Source of the DNA: Cardiocondyla obscurior
Taxonomy: Eukaryota > Arthropoda > Insecta > Hymenoptera > Formicidae
Direction of reading: 5' to 3'
Length of the DNA: 64,000 nt
Assembly: GCF_019399895.1 (NCBI RefSeq)
Contig: NC_091889.1
Location: 1,732,501 to 1,796,500 of the forward strand
Part shown: in pieces, positions 35,173-46,668 of the stretch
Position numbering within the stretch: position 1 is the first letter of the stretch
How the letters are laid out: every line of letters begins with the position of its first letter
The notes under the pieces: model-generated
Databases searched by the model: none
Told to the model about the DNA's origin: nothing
Seen by the model: only the letters and a program-made list of their open reading frames with translations
Made by a program: the position numbers and the translations under genes

Positions 35173-35675
35173 TGTTTGAGTTTCCAAAAACACTTCACAA
35201 TTTTTTTATAGTAAAGAAAATGCGGTTTATTAATTGAATAAAAGTATACAAAAAAATAATAAAATAAGAATAATGGAGATATAGAAAGTTAGTTCAGTAT
35301 TAATGGTTTGCCGGTTCTGCGACGCACAAGCAAACCTTTTCAATTGCAGTTTACGTATAAAACGCACAGTTATATTATTTGCTAGCAGCACGAGCTATCC
35401 GTATTGAGAATCGGAAGGCAACTAACTCGTCGGCGTGAAGGCTCGCAATATCTGCTTGCCCTACCTTTGTTCGTAAGGACAAGCGCATAATATTACGGGA
35501 TGGCCCAGGTTCTCTGAAGATGAGACTTATCAGTCGGTCTACGTGACCGGATATTCAGTTATAAATTTCTTATACTAATAAGTAACAAAAGAAGAAGCAA
35601 AGTTTCTAAGCGCATGAAACCTTTCAACGCACAAGCATCGCATTACATTTCTTGATATTCTCCTTTTTCTTAACA
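35173..35675. mobile_element. Solo LTR inserted in the Helitron Rep
   Basis: A 503-bp segment starts TGTTTGAGTTTCC, ends TTCTTAACA and is flanked by the 5-bp duplication ATGGT (35168-35172, 35676-35680). Removing it restores the Helitron reading frame. No internal genes. Confidence 0.88.
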
Positions 35676-35680
35676 ATGGT

Positions 35681-38117
35681 ATATTACTAAGTATGTAAAT
35701 AAAGCAGGGAAAAGTGAATTATCTGACTTTAATCTTGAGAATTGTAAGAATAATAAAAGTAAATCATTGGCCAGTGTTCTTTGGAATTATGGTTTACGAT
35801 TTTTAACTAATAGAGAATGTGGAGCTCTTGAAGCTGCAGATACATTATTAAGTATTCCTTTATATGGAACAGATTGTAATACAACTATTAAATGGTTGAA
35901 CGTTAATCGTATACGACAGAAAAAATCAAAAAGTCGTAAAGAGATTGAAGCTCTAGATGAAGAATCCACAGATTTATTTTGTCCGGCTTTAGTAGATGAT
36001 TATTATTTAAATAGAGTGGAAAAATTGGAATCAGTGTCTCTTTACGAGTTCGCAAAGTGGTATGATGTCACGACAACGGAGCCAAAGAATAAATTAATTG
36101 AATATTATAAAATAGATAGTAAACATTTTCTTAAACGACGACGATGTGCATGTCTTATTAATCACTATAAATACAATGTTGAAACACAGCCCGAAGATTA
36201 CTTTTTTTCTTTACTGCTTATGTTTAAACCATGGCGAAATTTAGACGATCTTAAAGATAATTGTGACACTTATGCAGAAGCATTTGAAAAAGCAAAATTA
36301 CATCTTACAGAGGCATTGCAATATCATGAAAAAGTACAAGAATTGCAAAAAGCATTTGAAAATGCAAAACAGTTGGTTCAGCAAGTTGATGAAGAATTAC
36401 AACAAAAGAATGTGTCTCAGGATGATCCTGATAATCCGATTGGTATTCAAAATATAGAAGCTGGTGAAGCGATGCAAGATTTTAGAGATCTTGGTGAGAA
36501 AATAGATAATATCGATGTTTCAGAAATGATAGCAAAATTAAATGCAAATCAACTAAGAGTATTTGATAGAGTCATTGATACGGTAAGGTCGAAAGATTCG
36601 ATATTACGTTTATATGTTAGTGGAGAAGGTGGAACTGGAAAAAGTTTCTTAATTAAAACGATTAAATGTTGGATTAAACATAATCTCAACAAAGATACCG
36701 CTTTAGCAGCACCTACTGGTATAGCAGCGTTTAACATTGATGGTTTGACTGTTCACAGATTACTTCAATTACCTGTTGAACATGGTCAGACTTCAAAGTA
36801 TAAACCATTGTCTAATCATGTATTAAAAGTTTTACGAAGTGAACTTAAAGAAGTTGTTCTCTTTGTAATTGATGAAGTGTCAATGATATCAAATTTGGTT
36901 TTAATGTATATACATTTTCGATTGACAGAAATATTTGATACAAATGACGTTGAAGATGGTTGGTTCGGTAAAAAACACTTTCTTTTATTTGGCGATTTAC
37001 TTCAATTGCCTCCTGTACGTGAAGATTGTATTTTTGCGCAATTATCAAATGATAAAATTAACAAATGCATTGGTTCTATAACTGCTATTAATTTGTGGTC
37101 TACGTTATTTCATTACGATGAATTGACGATTAATATGCGTCAGCGAGAAGACGATACATATAGGCAATTGTTGTCGAGAATTCGTATTGGTACATTGACA
37201 ACGACTGATCGTGTCGTACTTGAAAATAGAAAAATAATTTTTAAAGGTGATTCTTTGGAATCCAGATTAAAGGAATTATGCAATTTTATTAATAATTGTT
37301 CATCGGACGCTGTTTGTCTACTACCTGCACGTCATATGTGTGACGCTCTCAATACAGCTATGTTAAGTCGCATTGATTCAAAAGAGATATTACTAATTGC
37401 TGAAGATACAATTGATTGTACTTCATATTTAAAAAAAAAGTATTAAAAGTATTATCGAATAATGACGATGATAATTCGAAAACTGCTGGACTTTCAAAAG
37501 AAATTGTAATTAAAATTGGAGCAAAAGTTATGATAAGGCGTAATATCGATGCTACATTGGGTCTGGTGAACGGTACAATAGCTACAGTAGTTTCAGTTGT
37601 ACGAGATATATCTACTGATTGTGTGGAAAAAATTAAATTGCTTTTACCTTCAGGATTAGAATATTTGATAGAAAGAGTAAACGTTAAATTTGAAGTGGTG
37701 GATAAAGCATTTGTTGTAAGAAAACAATTTCCACTGTGTCTGAGTTATGGAATAACTATTCATAAAAGTCAAGGATTGAGTTTACAGACTGCTGTTATTG
37801 ATATAGGCAATTCTATATTTAATTGTGGTCATTTTGCAATATTTTCGTTAAAAAACGAAAAAATCGTAAAAGCAAAACGTAGATGTAATATATCTCAGAT
37901 TCCAACGGCTATAGTATTAATAGCTGAAAAATCATATAAAGTTATGAATGCTATATTTCATTATGGTTCAAGTATTGAAGAAGGAAATTATAGAAGTATT
38001 TGTAGACAATCTAATAGTTGGATTGAAATAGATAATGAGCGAATTAAAAAAAGACAATGGCCCAGAGGTGCTAAAGATCTTTATATACTTTTTTTACAAA
38101 AAATTGATAAAAAATAA
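35681..38117 (+). pseudogene. Helitron Pif1-like helicase
   Basis: SF1 helicase motifs in order: Walker A GEGGTGKSFLI (about 36625), AAPTGIAAFNIDGLTVHR, Walker B VIDEVSM, FGDLLQLPPV, INMRQREDD, VNGTIATVVSV and the motif VI block SYGITIHKSQGLSLQ. The frame shifts at the A-run near 37431, between the parts ending at 37446 and starting at 37416. The helicase would unwind DNA for rolling-circle transposition. Length and order fit the family. Confidence 0.9.
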
Positions 38118-38333
38118 ATTTATTTAACAAATTGCAAGCATGGACTGATAAGTTATTAAATTAAAAAAAAAATAAAATAAAATCTGATTGATAGTTTAGA
38201 CATTTATGAAAATTTTGCTAAAAAAAAAGAATCTCAATAGCTCTGAATAAGAAACCTTGCGTAATGATTAAATCAATGATGGGATGAGAAAATATTAATA
38301 TCTTTGAATAGGAAATTTTGCGAAATGATTAAA

Positions 38334-38690
38334 ATATTGGTTACTGTACGCAGATAGAAGGCTGCTGTGCGCCGACAAAAGGTTGCTGAGCGCCTGAGAC
38401 CATTATTTTTATAAAAACGTTACAGGTCTCAAATGTAACAATGCAACGGAGAGACAAAAAGTATTAATTTAGTGCGTCTCACAAAAATGGGCGTTGGTTT
38501 TAAATATTGGTTGCTGTGCGCAGACAAAAGGCTGCTGTGCGCCGACAAAAGGCTGCTGTGCGCCTGAGACCAATATTTTTATAAAAACGTTAGAGGTGTT
38601 AAATGTAACATTGCAATGGAGAGACGAAAAGTATTAATTTGGTGCGTCTCACGAGAATGGGCGTTGGATGGGGCCCATTCTATTATATAT
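38334..38690. repeat. 170-bp tandem repeats and terminal hairpin
   Basis: Two units of about 170 bp each contain GCTGCTGTGCGC subrepeats, an ATTTTTATAAAAACGTTA block and GTGCGTCTCAC. After the second comes the stem AGAATGGGC/GCCCATTCT with a 10-nt loop (38654-38681), possibly the Helitron 3' hairpin. Confidence 0.85.
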
Positions 38691-39578
38691 GTCAAAAATT
38701 TTTTTGAAAAAAATCAATCAATAATGTACAAGCTTTTAACGGAACCTATTTAGAAAGCGATTGGTTGGATTGTTGTTAAAATCCGAAAATCTCAAGATAG
38801 CTAAGAATAAATGACATGTAGTGTAATAACATGGTTAGTTTTGCTGCATGTTATATGTAAAACGCAAAATACTAACGTGTCTCTATATTGATATAACCCC
38901 TCAACATTACTCTTCCCAAAATAAAACAGAACGTGTATTTTAACCAAAAACAAAACTTCCAAAAAAAAATTTCTCCAAAAAAAAATTGTCTCCCAAAAAA
39001 ATCCACAAAAAAACTACAAAATGACTAAAAAAAAATTTTATCAAAATAGAACGTAAAATGTGTACATTAATATTGTTGATTATAAACTACAAAATGAATG
39101 AAATCTCCCCAAAATTACCTTTTTTAAAAAAAAGGTATAAAAAAGCGCCAAGTATAAGCGCGCGAAAAGCATTCTCGACAAACTTTTTAAATAAAATCAA
39201 GATTCTTCCAAAAAAAGACTCCTCCAAAATAGAACATAAAATGTGTACATTAATATCAAATACTCTCTATAAAAATAATGAGATCAAATAATTGCGCCAA
39301 GAACCTAAAGAAACTAGAAAATTATATTTAAGCAAAATCAAGACTCCCCCAAAAAAAGACTTTTATCAATCAATATCAAATATTCTTTATAAAAATAATG
39401 AGATCAAATAATAGCGCCAAGAACCTAAAGGAGCTAGAAAATTTTAAACGTTATAAACCCATGTAGAACCGTACACACGTAGACCTAGGTTCGCCCCGAT
39501 AATAAAACGTTAACATTACAAACCCATGTGGAACAGTACAAACGTAGATCTAGGTTCGCCCCGATATGATATAACATG
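38691..39578. other. AT-rich spacer with two small tandem repeats
   Basis: No gene. A unit of about 115 bp (CCAAGAACCTAAAG, AATAATGAGATCAAATAAT) occurs two to three times in 39235-39445. Then a ~76-bp unit (AAACCCATGTAGAACCGTAC; GTAGACCTAGGTTCGCCCCG) occurs twice in 39448-39575. Confidence 0.6.
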
Positions 39579-39953
39579 GTAATGTAACATTTTAACCATT
39601 TTTTATAGTTAAATTCTGGTTATCCTAACTATATTTTTCTCTGAGTGTGCGTAGTGTACAGTTTATTTATCGCAGGGAGAGTTACGGGTCGCTAGCTCGT
39701 AACTCATTGACTTGCACGGGCTTCGGGGCTCGTGCATTTTATATTACTTTATTATATTCTGTCAGCGTAATTGCAGAAGGAAGTGGCCGAGTGGCCTACT
39801 GCCTTCTGCTGATTTCGCGCGGTGTTGTAAGTGCTGACAAGACAGCATCGTAGGCTCAGCGGATTCCAATGGTTTGGCAATCCGCTGAGTCTTCGTTTTA
39901 AAAATTGGCGCACGCGGTGTCAATCACCTGCGTCTACACGTCGGGTTACAACA
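39579..39953 (-). repeat. LTR-like segment of the decayed errantivirus, with four hairpins
   Basis: On the minus strand it begins TGTTGTAACCC, exactly as the intact errantivirus LTR, just downstream of a CCTAGAGGGGAGGGA purine tract. The far end (about 39579) is not resolved. Four perfect or near-perfect stem-loops follow one another at 39679-39705, 39713-39736, 39773-39809 and 39855-39889. Confidence 0.55.
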
Positions 39954-40049
39954 TCCCTCCCCTCTAGGAAAAAGAAAAAGATTGAGTTGTAATGTGGAGC
40001 AGCTCAGTCTTTTTCTTTTTTCTTACAGTACTTATATAAAAATTGTGAC

Positions 40050-42239
40050 CCGTATGTTATATTTCACCGTTCTCCATCGTAGAGGAGTATCGTATCTTAA
40101 GTTTTAATGTTTGCGGTGGAGAAGCGGGTCTTTTATTTTTATTGTATTTTTTTACTCCTAAAAAAATTACGATTGCAATAATAATTAGTATAAATACAAA
40201 AGTTCTGCCGCTGGTTGTATATACAGGGTGTTTCAGACATAACGAAGGATACTGGGAGGATAGATAGAATTGATTGAGACAAGTAAAAAAGTCCCGTACT
40301 ATTTTGCAAAATTCTCAACCGTTATTGAGAAAAAAATTAAAATGTATAAATTGTATAGGCGTAAGAGCGACAAGGATGCTGCGCGTGAGTGAGCGCGACA
40401 GGCGACGGCGCCATTTCTAGCCATTTGCCTGTCGCGCTCACTCACGCGCAGTATCCTTGTCGCTCTTACGCCTATACAATTTATACATTTTAATTTTTTT
40501 CTCAATAACGGTTGAGAATTTTGCAAAATGGTACGGGACTTTTCTACTTGTCTCAATCATTCTATCTATCCTCCCAGTATCTTTCGTTATGTCTGACACC
40601 CTGTATAATAACTTTAAGTACGGGGATTTTGCTTGTGTTGTCGAACTCGTTATCTAACTCATCGAGACTATTGGCTAATCGTTGTAGTTCTCGAGGGTTA
40701 GATATGATTGTTTCGCGCTGTATCTCGTTTGCGTTCAATTTCTTGCTACTCAGCACGATATTTATATGGTCGAGTGTCAGGTTGTAAGTAGATAAATGTG
40801 TCGCGATGTGTGAATCGTGCACTGTTTTTGTTCGTATAGTTATGCCAGCCGTTGTTACCTGACACTCGTCGATAATTGTTAATTTTCCGGTGTTACTTAT
40901 TTCGATGATTTTACTCGGATAGTTTGTGCACTGCACTTGAATGTTTTACTTTTCTGCTGTTGAAAATATCAATGATTGAGATTTGTGCAAGGTGATCCAT
41001 ATAATCGCATTCGATAAAAGGTGTCGGGTTTTACACTGCGTCGGCTGTTTGTCTGGTTGCATGAGCGCTTGTATTTCGCACGGGGCGTTCGTCTTTATGC
41101 AGTATATTGGATGGCTTTGCGTGCATATATATCTGTTATTGCTGTGTTTGCATTCTTTTAATTCGGTCGCGGTCAGTAGTAAATAATTTCTGTTGTCTTT
41201 ATCGAATGCGATAATTTCGTTGTCGTTGTTGACAACGTTAAATATATTTTCGCGATCGTACACGGGAACTGCCGTGACTCCCATTATTTCAAAAATTTCG
41301 TACCCCACTACCGGGAATTTTATTATTGTAACTATTGCGTTCTCTTTGTTATATGCGTTTATCTTTGTCTATTCATGTATGTTATTCCAACTCTGTTCGT
41401 TTATTCTGAACGAGAAGTAATTTCCTCTTTTTAATTGCCCTGCGGCTTTTTTTTAATTCTGCTAGTATTTTTTCTAGCGGAAATAGTCGCAAGTTTAATA
41501 TTTCTAACTTAGAATGAGTAAGGAAATCCGTGATGTCATGTACATCATTTAATGTGTCCGTAATTAGAGTTCTCACAATTGACACGAAATCTAAGGCGTA
41601 CAGTTGGCGTGTTATCTGGTCAATCTTCCAGCTTACTGCCGCTGTCGCGTTGACTAGAACATTAATGTGCTGGTCCATTTTGTTTTCTGCTTTTTTTATA
41701 TGCCTTATGGTAGTGTTCAGAATTTTAATTTGATTTTTTGCGACATGTTGTAATGTTTGTTGCCGTGAGTGTAGTATTTCAAGTTGCTCCGCGATCTGTT
41801 TTTCGTCGTCCACATCCATTAAGCCAAATAGTGCTTTTCCGGCTTTCCCGACGAGATCAATCAACCCTTTCTTCTGCGTAGGTAATCCATAGATTATTTA
41901 TAGTCGATTTAATGCAGCTATTAATTTATTGTTCTCTGCGAGTGCCGTGTACAGTAGTTCCTTGTATTTTCCACCTATGTTTTCTTCATTTGCTTCGTGA
42001 AAATATTCGCACAGTTTCCCGGTCTTTTCCGTGTAGTTCTGTATCTTTCTGTATCTTCTTTCGATAGCCGAGATGTCGGTTATAATGACGAACCTCCACG
42101 TAGATACGACAAGCTGTAAGAGTCCCTGGCTCTCGTAGTAAAGTCTGAACTCGTGTGTTAAACGAGAGATAGTGTACGGTGGTGTCTGTGTTTCCATTTT
42201 TTCACCTTTGTCCCTGGCTTGCGCTACTGCGAGTGTAAG
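40050..42239 (-). pseudogene. env: Decayed errantivirus env, interrupted by a MITE
   Basis: Minus-strand pieces 41898-42197, 41382-41864, 40946-41308 and 40562-40936 align in order with the intact env at 28508-30332, as in the shared block EQLEILHSRQQTLQHVAKNQ and the fusion-peptide-like GKAGKALFG. A Gly-Val/Ile-rich membrane segment lies at about 40140-40223, beyond MITE copy 2, which splits the gene. The acceptor TCATCTTTCAG at about 42240 and its phase match the intact element. Several frame breaks. No pol or gag remains. Confidence 0.88.
40224..40603. mobile_element. CAGGGTGT foldback MITE, copy 2
   Basis: 380-bp palindrome with TA on both sides. The outer arm CAGGGTGTTTCAGACATAAC is unlike the other copies; the inner core GAGCGACAAGGATGC is shared. 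It is inserted just before the env membrane segment. Confidence 0.92.
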
Positions 42240-42293
42240 TCTGAAAGATGAGAAGTCTATAATAGCCGGGCAGAAATTGATCCAAACTATATA

Positions 42294-42656
42294 CAGGGTG
42301 TATCATTTCATATTGACAAACTGTCAGAGTTAGATAGGTCTCGTGGATACAAGTTAATAAGTCCTGTGCCATTTTGCAAAATTCTCAATAGTTATTGAGA
42401 AAAAAATTAATTTGTTTAGCGCAAGAGCGACAAGGAAGCTACGCGTGAGTGAGCGCGACAGGCGAGTAGCTAAAAATGGTGCCGTCGCCTGTCGCGCTCA
42501 CTTACGCGTAGCTTTCTTGTCGCTCTTGCGCTAGACAAATTAATTTTTTTCTCAATAACTATTGAAAATTTTGCAAAATGGCACAGAACTTATTAACTTG
42601 TATCCACGAGACCTATCTAATTCTGACAGTTTGTCAATATGGAATAATACACCCTG
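42294..42656. mobile_element. CAGGGTGT foldback MITE, copy 3
   Basis: 363-bp palindrome, flanked by TA, outer arm CAGGGTGTATCATTTC. The central loop is inverted relative to copy 1. Confidence 0.92.
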
Positions 42657-42658
42657 TA

Positions 42659-43986
42659 GAATAGAATTAATCTTTTAATATATATAAGTGTATAAAAATA
42701 AGTAATTACAAAAATGAGATCTTACAATTAACGCCGCGGGAATGGTACGCGATCGTGGCCGGTTTAATTAACGCGAAAAGGTGGGTGTAAGTCCTTCGAA
42801 TATACGAGTTACGCGGAGACACGCGTTGAGCACGTGGCCGATAGATGAGATCCGCACAGAATTTAACAATGAGTTTCTAACTAACGCTTCTAACTAACTA
42901 ACGCTTGAGTTAGTCTTTAAATTGATATCTGTCTGTTTAAATGTTCTTGAGGACTCGCACTGAGTTTAAACAATGAGTCACAATTATATTAATCGTGAGT
43001 TCACACGCTGCGAAATCTGGTGAGTTACTGAGCACGAGGTTCAACACGCTTCGTGCTGCAGGGTAATCTCTTCCAGAAGATTCTTGGCGTGTTGCACACG
43101 GCGAAAATGATCTGGATGAGTTGTACTGGAGACAAGGCGATGAATTGAACGATGAGTTGAACGATGAGTAGCACGATGAGTAAGAATTCTGAGAGAAGCA
43201 CACTGTACGTTGTTGCACACGAGGTGATGCTTGGCACGGCTAGACGAACACTGATAAGCCTCGAGCCGGCAACGCCTTCGAGAATCGGAAGCGATTATCG
43301 AACGACAGATCGATATCGATCCGTCGCTGGTGATCAGCCACGAGGTGCTGCCCCCGCGGCGGTGGCATAATTAATTACTAATTTCAAATCTTGAACAATA
43401 AGTATAATGAATAATGGGGAAGGCCCGATATAAAGCTGCTAGGTTTATATAAAGAAAAACGCGTGCTCACAACTATTACTCTCTGTGCTCTCTCGTCATC
43501 TACTGCATGTCGCTCTTCACGCTCTTAACGCGCTGTATGTCTAATATTCCTACGCGTGCTTTGACCAATAGCGTTACGGGCAGACGCGATGCATTCGTCT
43601 TAACTTACATACACGCGCTCTATTTCTACGCTGTCCTTGCAAACCTTACAAGTGTTTCAATTTCGCGTGTCGGTTTTTTTTCGATTTTTTGATTTCGTGT
43701 TTTTTTTTTTTTTTTTTTTTTTTAATGTAGAAGTGTCTGTCAGTGTCGTAGTGTCCAACATCGTGAGGTGAGAACGTTCTTTTTGATGAGGCAAGTAAAT
43801 ATATTCTATTACATCGATAAAAATTTCACTTAGCAAAACTTTTTATTTAACACGGCTCATGTTCTTTTTTTCCTCGCTGCTGCTTCTTGGTCTTAGCGCT
43901 CTTTAGTCTGTTTCGAGCAGCCTGATTGAACGAGTCGCGATTTTACTAGTGCATTTTTTTTTAAACTTTATTTATTTATTTTATTA
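42659..43986. other. No recognised gene; possible LTR-like DNA
   Basis: CpG-containing sequence with several GATGAGTTG/GAACGATGAG near-repeats (43110-43180), a palindromic TTTATATAAA at about 43447 that could serve as a TATA box on either strand, and a T-run at 43700-43723. Short ORFs lack motifs. It may be the remains of an LTR, but paired ends were not found. Confidence 0.35.
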
Positions 43987-43988
43987 TA

Positions 43989-45022
43989 CAGGGTGTCCGG
44001 TTCGTTTTGTCACTCCCGAAATTTTGGGGTAGACAATAATAATTCAAGACAAAAAGTCCTGTACAATTTAGCAAAATTCGTCACCGTTGATTTTATAAAA
44101 ATTATAATGTCTCGGCGAATGAACGCTGTTCAGGATTAAGTCATTGCAAACGGTACTTTTTATCACATGGAAAATGCTCCAAGTAATTGAGCATCTTTAT
44201 TATATAAAAAAAAAAAGATTAGAACTCTGAGTCAGTTCAGTATCGCTTTGTTCTGCCGGATTATTGTCACTGCGCATCCGGAACGACTCATGCAGTTATC
44301 AATTTATATTTTAATACATGCTATATCGCGCCCAGCAACGGGAATATCCCATCGAAGGGACCTAAGTACAAAGGTTCTTCTTTGTCAAAGAACAAAGGCA
44401 TCAATCATTCTAGCTTAATAACACAATCAATCCCGGTAGTCTACCGCTAGCACTCATCGAATGCGCATCGCAGTATCGCGTACTTAGCCTTCCTTGTTTT
44501 AATCCGCAGAGATTTTAACTGTTATTTGCTAATAGTAAACTCGCCACAGTTTATTCCTGCTGTATGATAAACTCGCCGTAGTTTATCCCTGCTGTACATA
44601 TACACTTGTAAATACAGTCCATTGTTAAAATTATTTTTTCCAACTTCGCGTGCAATCGTGAACAAACGCTAAGAAATCTATGGGCTGGGCGCGGCGATGG
44701 CATTGTTTAGTTTTCTGCAGAAAGTAGCCAAATCGAATAATAATGATTGGCGAGCGGGTTCGGCGAATGAGCTCTAAGCAACTTAGAGGCCGGCCGCGGA
44801 GGCGACGGTGTTTATAAAGATGTTATCTGAGTCAACTCAGAAGGAGACAATCGCGAGCGCATTTGTTTCATTTTTGCCGCAAAGATTTTAATACGTATCG
44901 AAATCGATTTTTTTATAAAATCAACGGTGACGAATTTTGCTAAATTGTACAGGACTTTTCGTCTTAAATTATTATTGTCTACCCCAAAATTTCGGGAGTG
45001 ACAAAACGAACCGAACACCCTG
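43989..45022. mobile_element. CAGGGTGT element, copy 4 (long, host to a solo LTR)
   Basis: Terminal inverted repeats of about 110 bp (CAGGGTGTCCGGTTCGTTTT and complement), flanked by TA. The arms share the block AAGTCCTGTACAATTTAGC with copies 2 and 3 but not their core. The interior is about 270 bp once the nested LTR is removed. No transposase. Confidence 0.88.
44127..44664. mobile_element. Solo LTR nested in CAGGGTGT element 4
   Basis: 538 bp starting TGTTCAGGATTAAG and ending CAATCGTGAACA, with 6-bp mirrored ends TGTTCA/TGAACA and 5-bp duplication AACGC (44122-44126, 44665-44669). No genes inside. Confidence 0.88.
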
Positions 45023-45120
45023 TATATATATATATTTTTTTGTGTAATGTAATGTGTAGTAGTTAGTGGTGTTAACATGTTTTTTCTGATTCCAGTGAGC
45101 AACGGATCCTTTTATTATAA

Positions 45121-45756
45121 GTTTATTATAAGCCAGGGTTCACTGCCTTGTGCTTAGGGCACACCCTGGCCCGGTCGTGTCTACATTTCTGTGCCCGCTG
45201 CGACGGGACTTATAGGCTTGAGTATTGCGGACCTTGTGCCGCCGTGGTGGTGGTCCTGACGTCATCTTCGGTGTCTACTGTACCGAAGGACTTAACGGGT
45301 CCGTCAACTTCGGCACAGGGAAGCTGTTCGTTATCTGCGTCTCCTTTGTTGCCACGTGGCTGCCTATTTCCAGCTGGCTGGCCATCGTCGTTGGAGGCCT
45401 CGGCCGACCCCGCGGAGGCGTTTGCTTACCTAAGCTCCCTCCGGGAGTCCATCCGGGCGGATATGGCCGCCCTTGCCGAGTCCATCCCGGCACCGGCTTG
45501 CGGGGGAAGGGGCTGTTCGCAAGGGGAAGGAGAGGAGAGGAAATCTCTGCCGGAGTTTTTCCACCTGCCTCCCTTTTTGCCGATAGGACCATTTTACAGC
45601 CCCCTATCATCGCAGGGAGCGGCATCCGGGTCGAGTCTTTTGTCGTCGGATTCAGCGTCCGTCTCGCCCGTCACGCCTGAGTCAGAGCCTCCAACGTCAC
45701 CAGAGCCTGGGTCTGTGCTTAGAACATATAGACATGGAAGGGGAATGGCAGACTGA
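45121..45756 (+). CDS. Unrecognised Ser/Pro-rich ORF with Cys-rich start
   Basis: Open for over 200 codons in GC-rich DNA unlike its flanks. The first 45 residues have a Cys/His pattern (CLHFCARCDGTYRLEYCGPC) that could bind zinc. Then comes a Pro/Ser/Glu-rich region with SLRESIRADMAAL. No ATG precedes the Cys block: the frame opens after a stop at 45118, so the start is missing or supplied by splicing (an acceptor-like TTCTGATTCCAG ends at 45095). It may be a gag-like fragment; not identified. Confidence 0.35.
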   Translation, partial: VYYKPGFTALCLGHTLARSCLHFCARCDGTYRLEYCGPCAAVVVVLTSSSVSTVPKDLTGPSTSAQGSCSLSASPLLPRGCLFPAGWPSSLEASADPAEAFAYLSSLRESIRADMAALAESIPAPACGGRGCSQGEGEERKSLPEFFHLPPFLPIGPFYSPLSSQGAASGSSLLSSDSASVSPVTPESEPPTSPEPGSVLRTYRHGRGMAD

Positions 45757-46384
45757 AAAGTGTCGCCAAGAAGTGAGAAAAAAAACCTAGTTGCCTCTCT
45801 CATGGCTTACTGCTCAAAAGTGGGCATGCTCGGATTACGCGCCAATTTAAGTTTAAAAGTAAGGTTATGTTATTAACGGTTGAACGGTTTGAACCTTTGT
45901 TCTAAGCTTTAAACTGTCAATACATATATACACGTCCTAAAAGTGCATTTTATGTGATAAGTGTAGTGTATAAAATAATTACAATATGGGTATTTATTGC
46001 ATTGTATGTGGTAAAAAAGACAAATAGGTCTCATATTTACGGTAAGTAAAAATATATTTAATTTATTGTCAGGTAATGTGATTGTTTAGTAATCATACTC
46101 TAATGGATATAATTATTAAACTATTAAAAGTAATTATTAAAATAAAGTTCTAGTTTTTTAATATATACATGGTGTTTATTTCCCTTGCGGGGTACACCCG
46201 GACCTCCGCTCCAGTTACAAAGAAAAACAAATCTTATAATTAAAACATTAACAACTACATAAATTACAAAAATACAAAAAACAAACATAACTTAACCTAT
46301 TATTTATCGCACGAGAGAGAGAGAAACCATCGTTATATCATTCATACGGCACCGGGAAGCCTAAAATACGAGTATTTTATTTAT
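45757..46384. other. AT-rich spacer, no supported gene
   Basis: A short ATG frame at 45986 (YCIVCGKK) followed by a GTAAG donor recalls a THAP-type first exon, but it has a stop and nothing to join. The rest is AT-rich. Confidence 0.3.
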
Positions 46385-46444
46385 TTAATAATTAAGCATA
46401 AACAAACTTTAACAAAATTATAAAATAAAATTACCGTCACAAAA

Positions 46445-46668
46445 AATTGTGCGTTGTATCTGGGCGCGCGGCAGAAGCTGTTACACCCGTTCTGCGGTAC
46501 ACGCAGGGTATCTAGCAACGCGGCGTACGCTGCTACCCGGATTCTGTTTAAATGCTCCTAAAATGAGATTCTTCTGTTGTTCGCATAGGACGCGCGCGGT
46601 TCGGAAATCTGCGCGCGTATGCGTGAACTGCACCTCGAGAGTTTTTGCCTGCTATGCCGTAGAAAATT
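46445..46668 (-). pseudogene. Inverted, internally deleted copy of the transposase N-terminus
   Basis: Complement of this stretch matches the right-arm coding DNA (CTACGGCATAGC, TACGCGCGCAGATTTCC, CAACAGCTTCTGCCGCGCG) with a middle segment missing. Not translatable. Confidence 0.7.

Larger units (their letters stand above)
31060..38690 (+). mobile_element. Helitron-like element with Ulp1-like protease
   Basis: Plus-strand coding order is Ulp1-type cysteine protease, HUH Rep, Pif1-like helicase, a rolling-circle (Helitron/Helentron) set. It is probably larger on the left, reaching about 21.3 kb, because the GGCTGCTGTGCGC repeats there recur in the 170-bp repeats at its right side (38334-38668). 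A 9-bp stem hairpin lies at 38654-38681, but I did not find a clean CTRR end. In-frame stops and frameshifts show it is dead. Confidence 0.85.

Noticed and set aside
45225..45803. Other frames over the 45-kb ORF (151, 116 and 69 codons)
   Set aside because: Shadows of the same GC-rich stretch; the plus frame ending at 45756 has the more protein-like Cys pattern and composition.
45986..46045. THAP-like first exon (YCIVCGKK then a donor)
   Set aside because: It contains a stop and no matching downstream exon was found.
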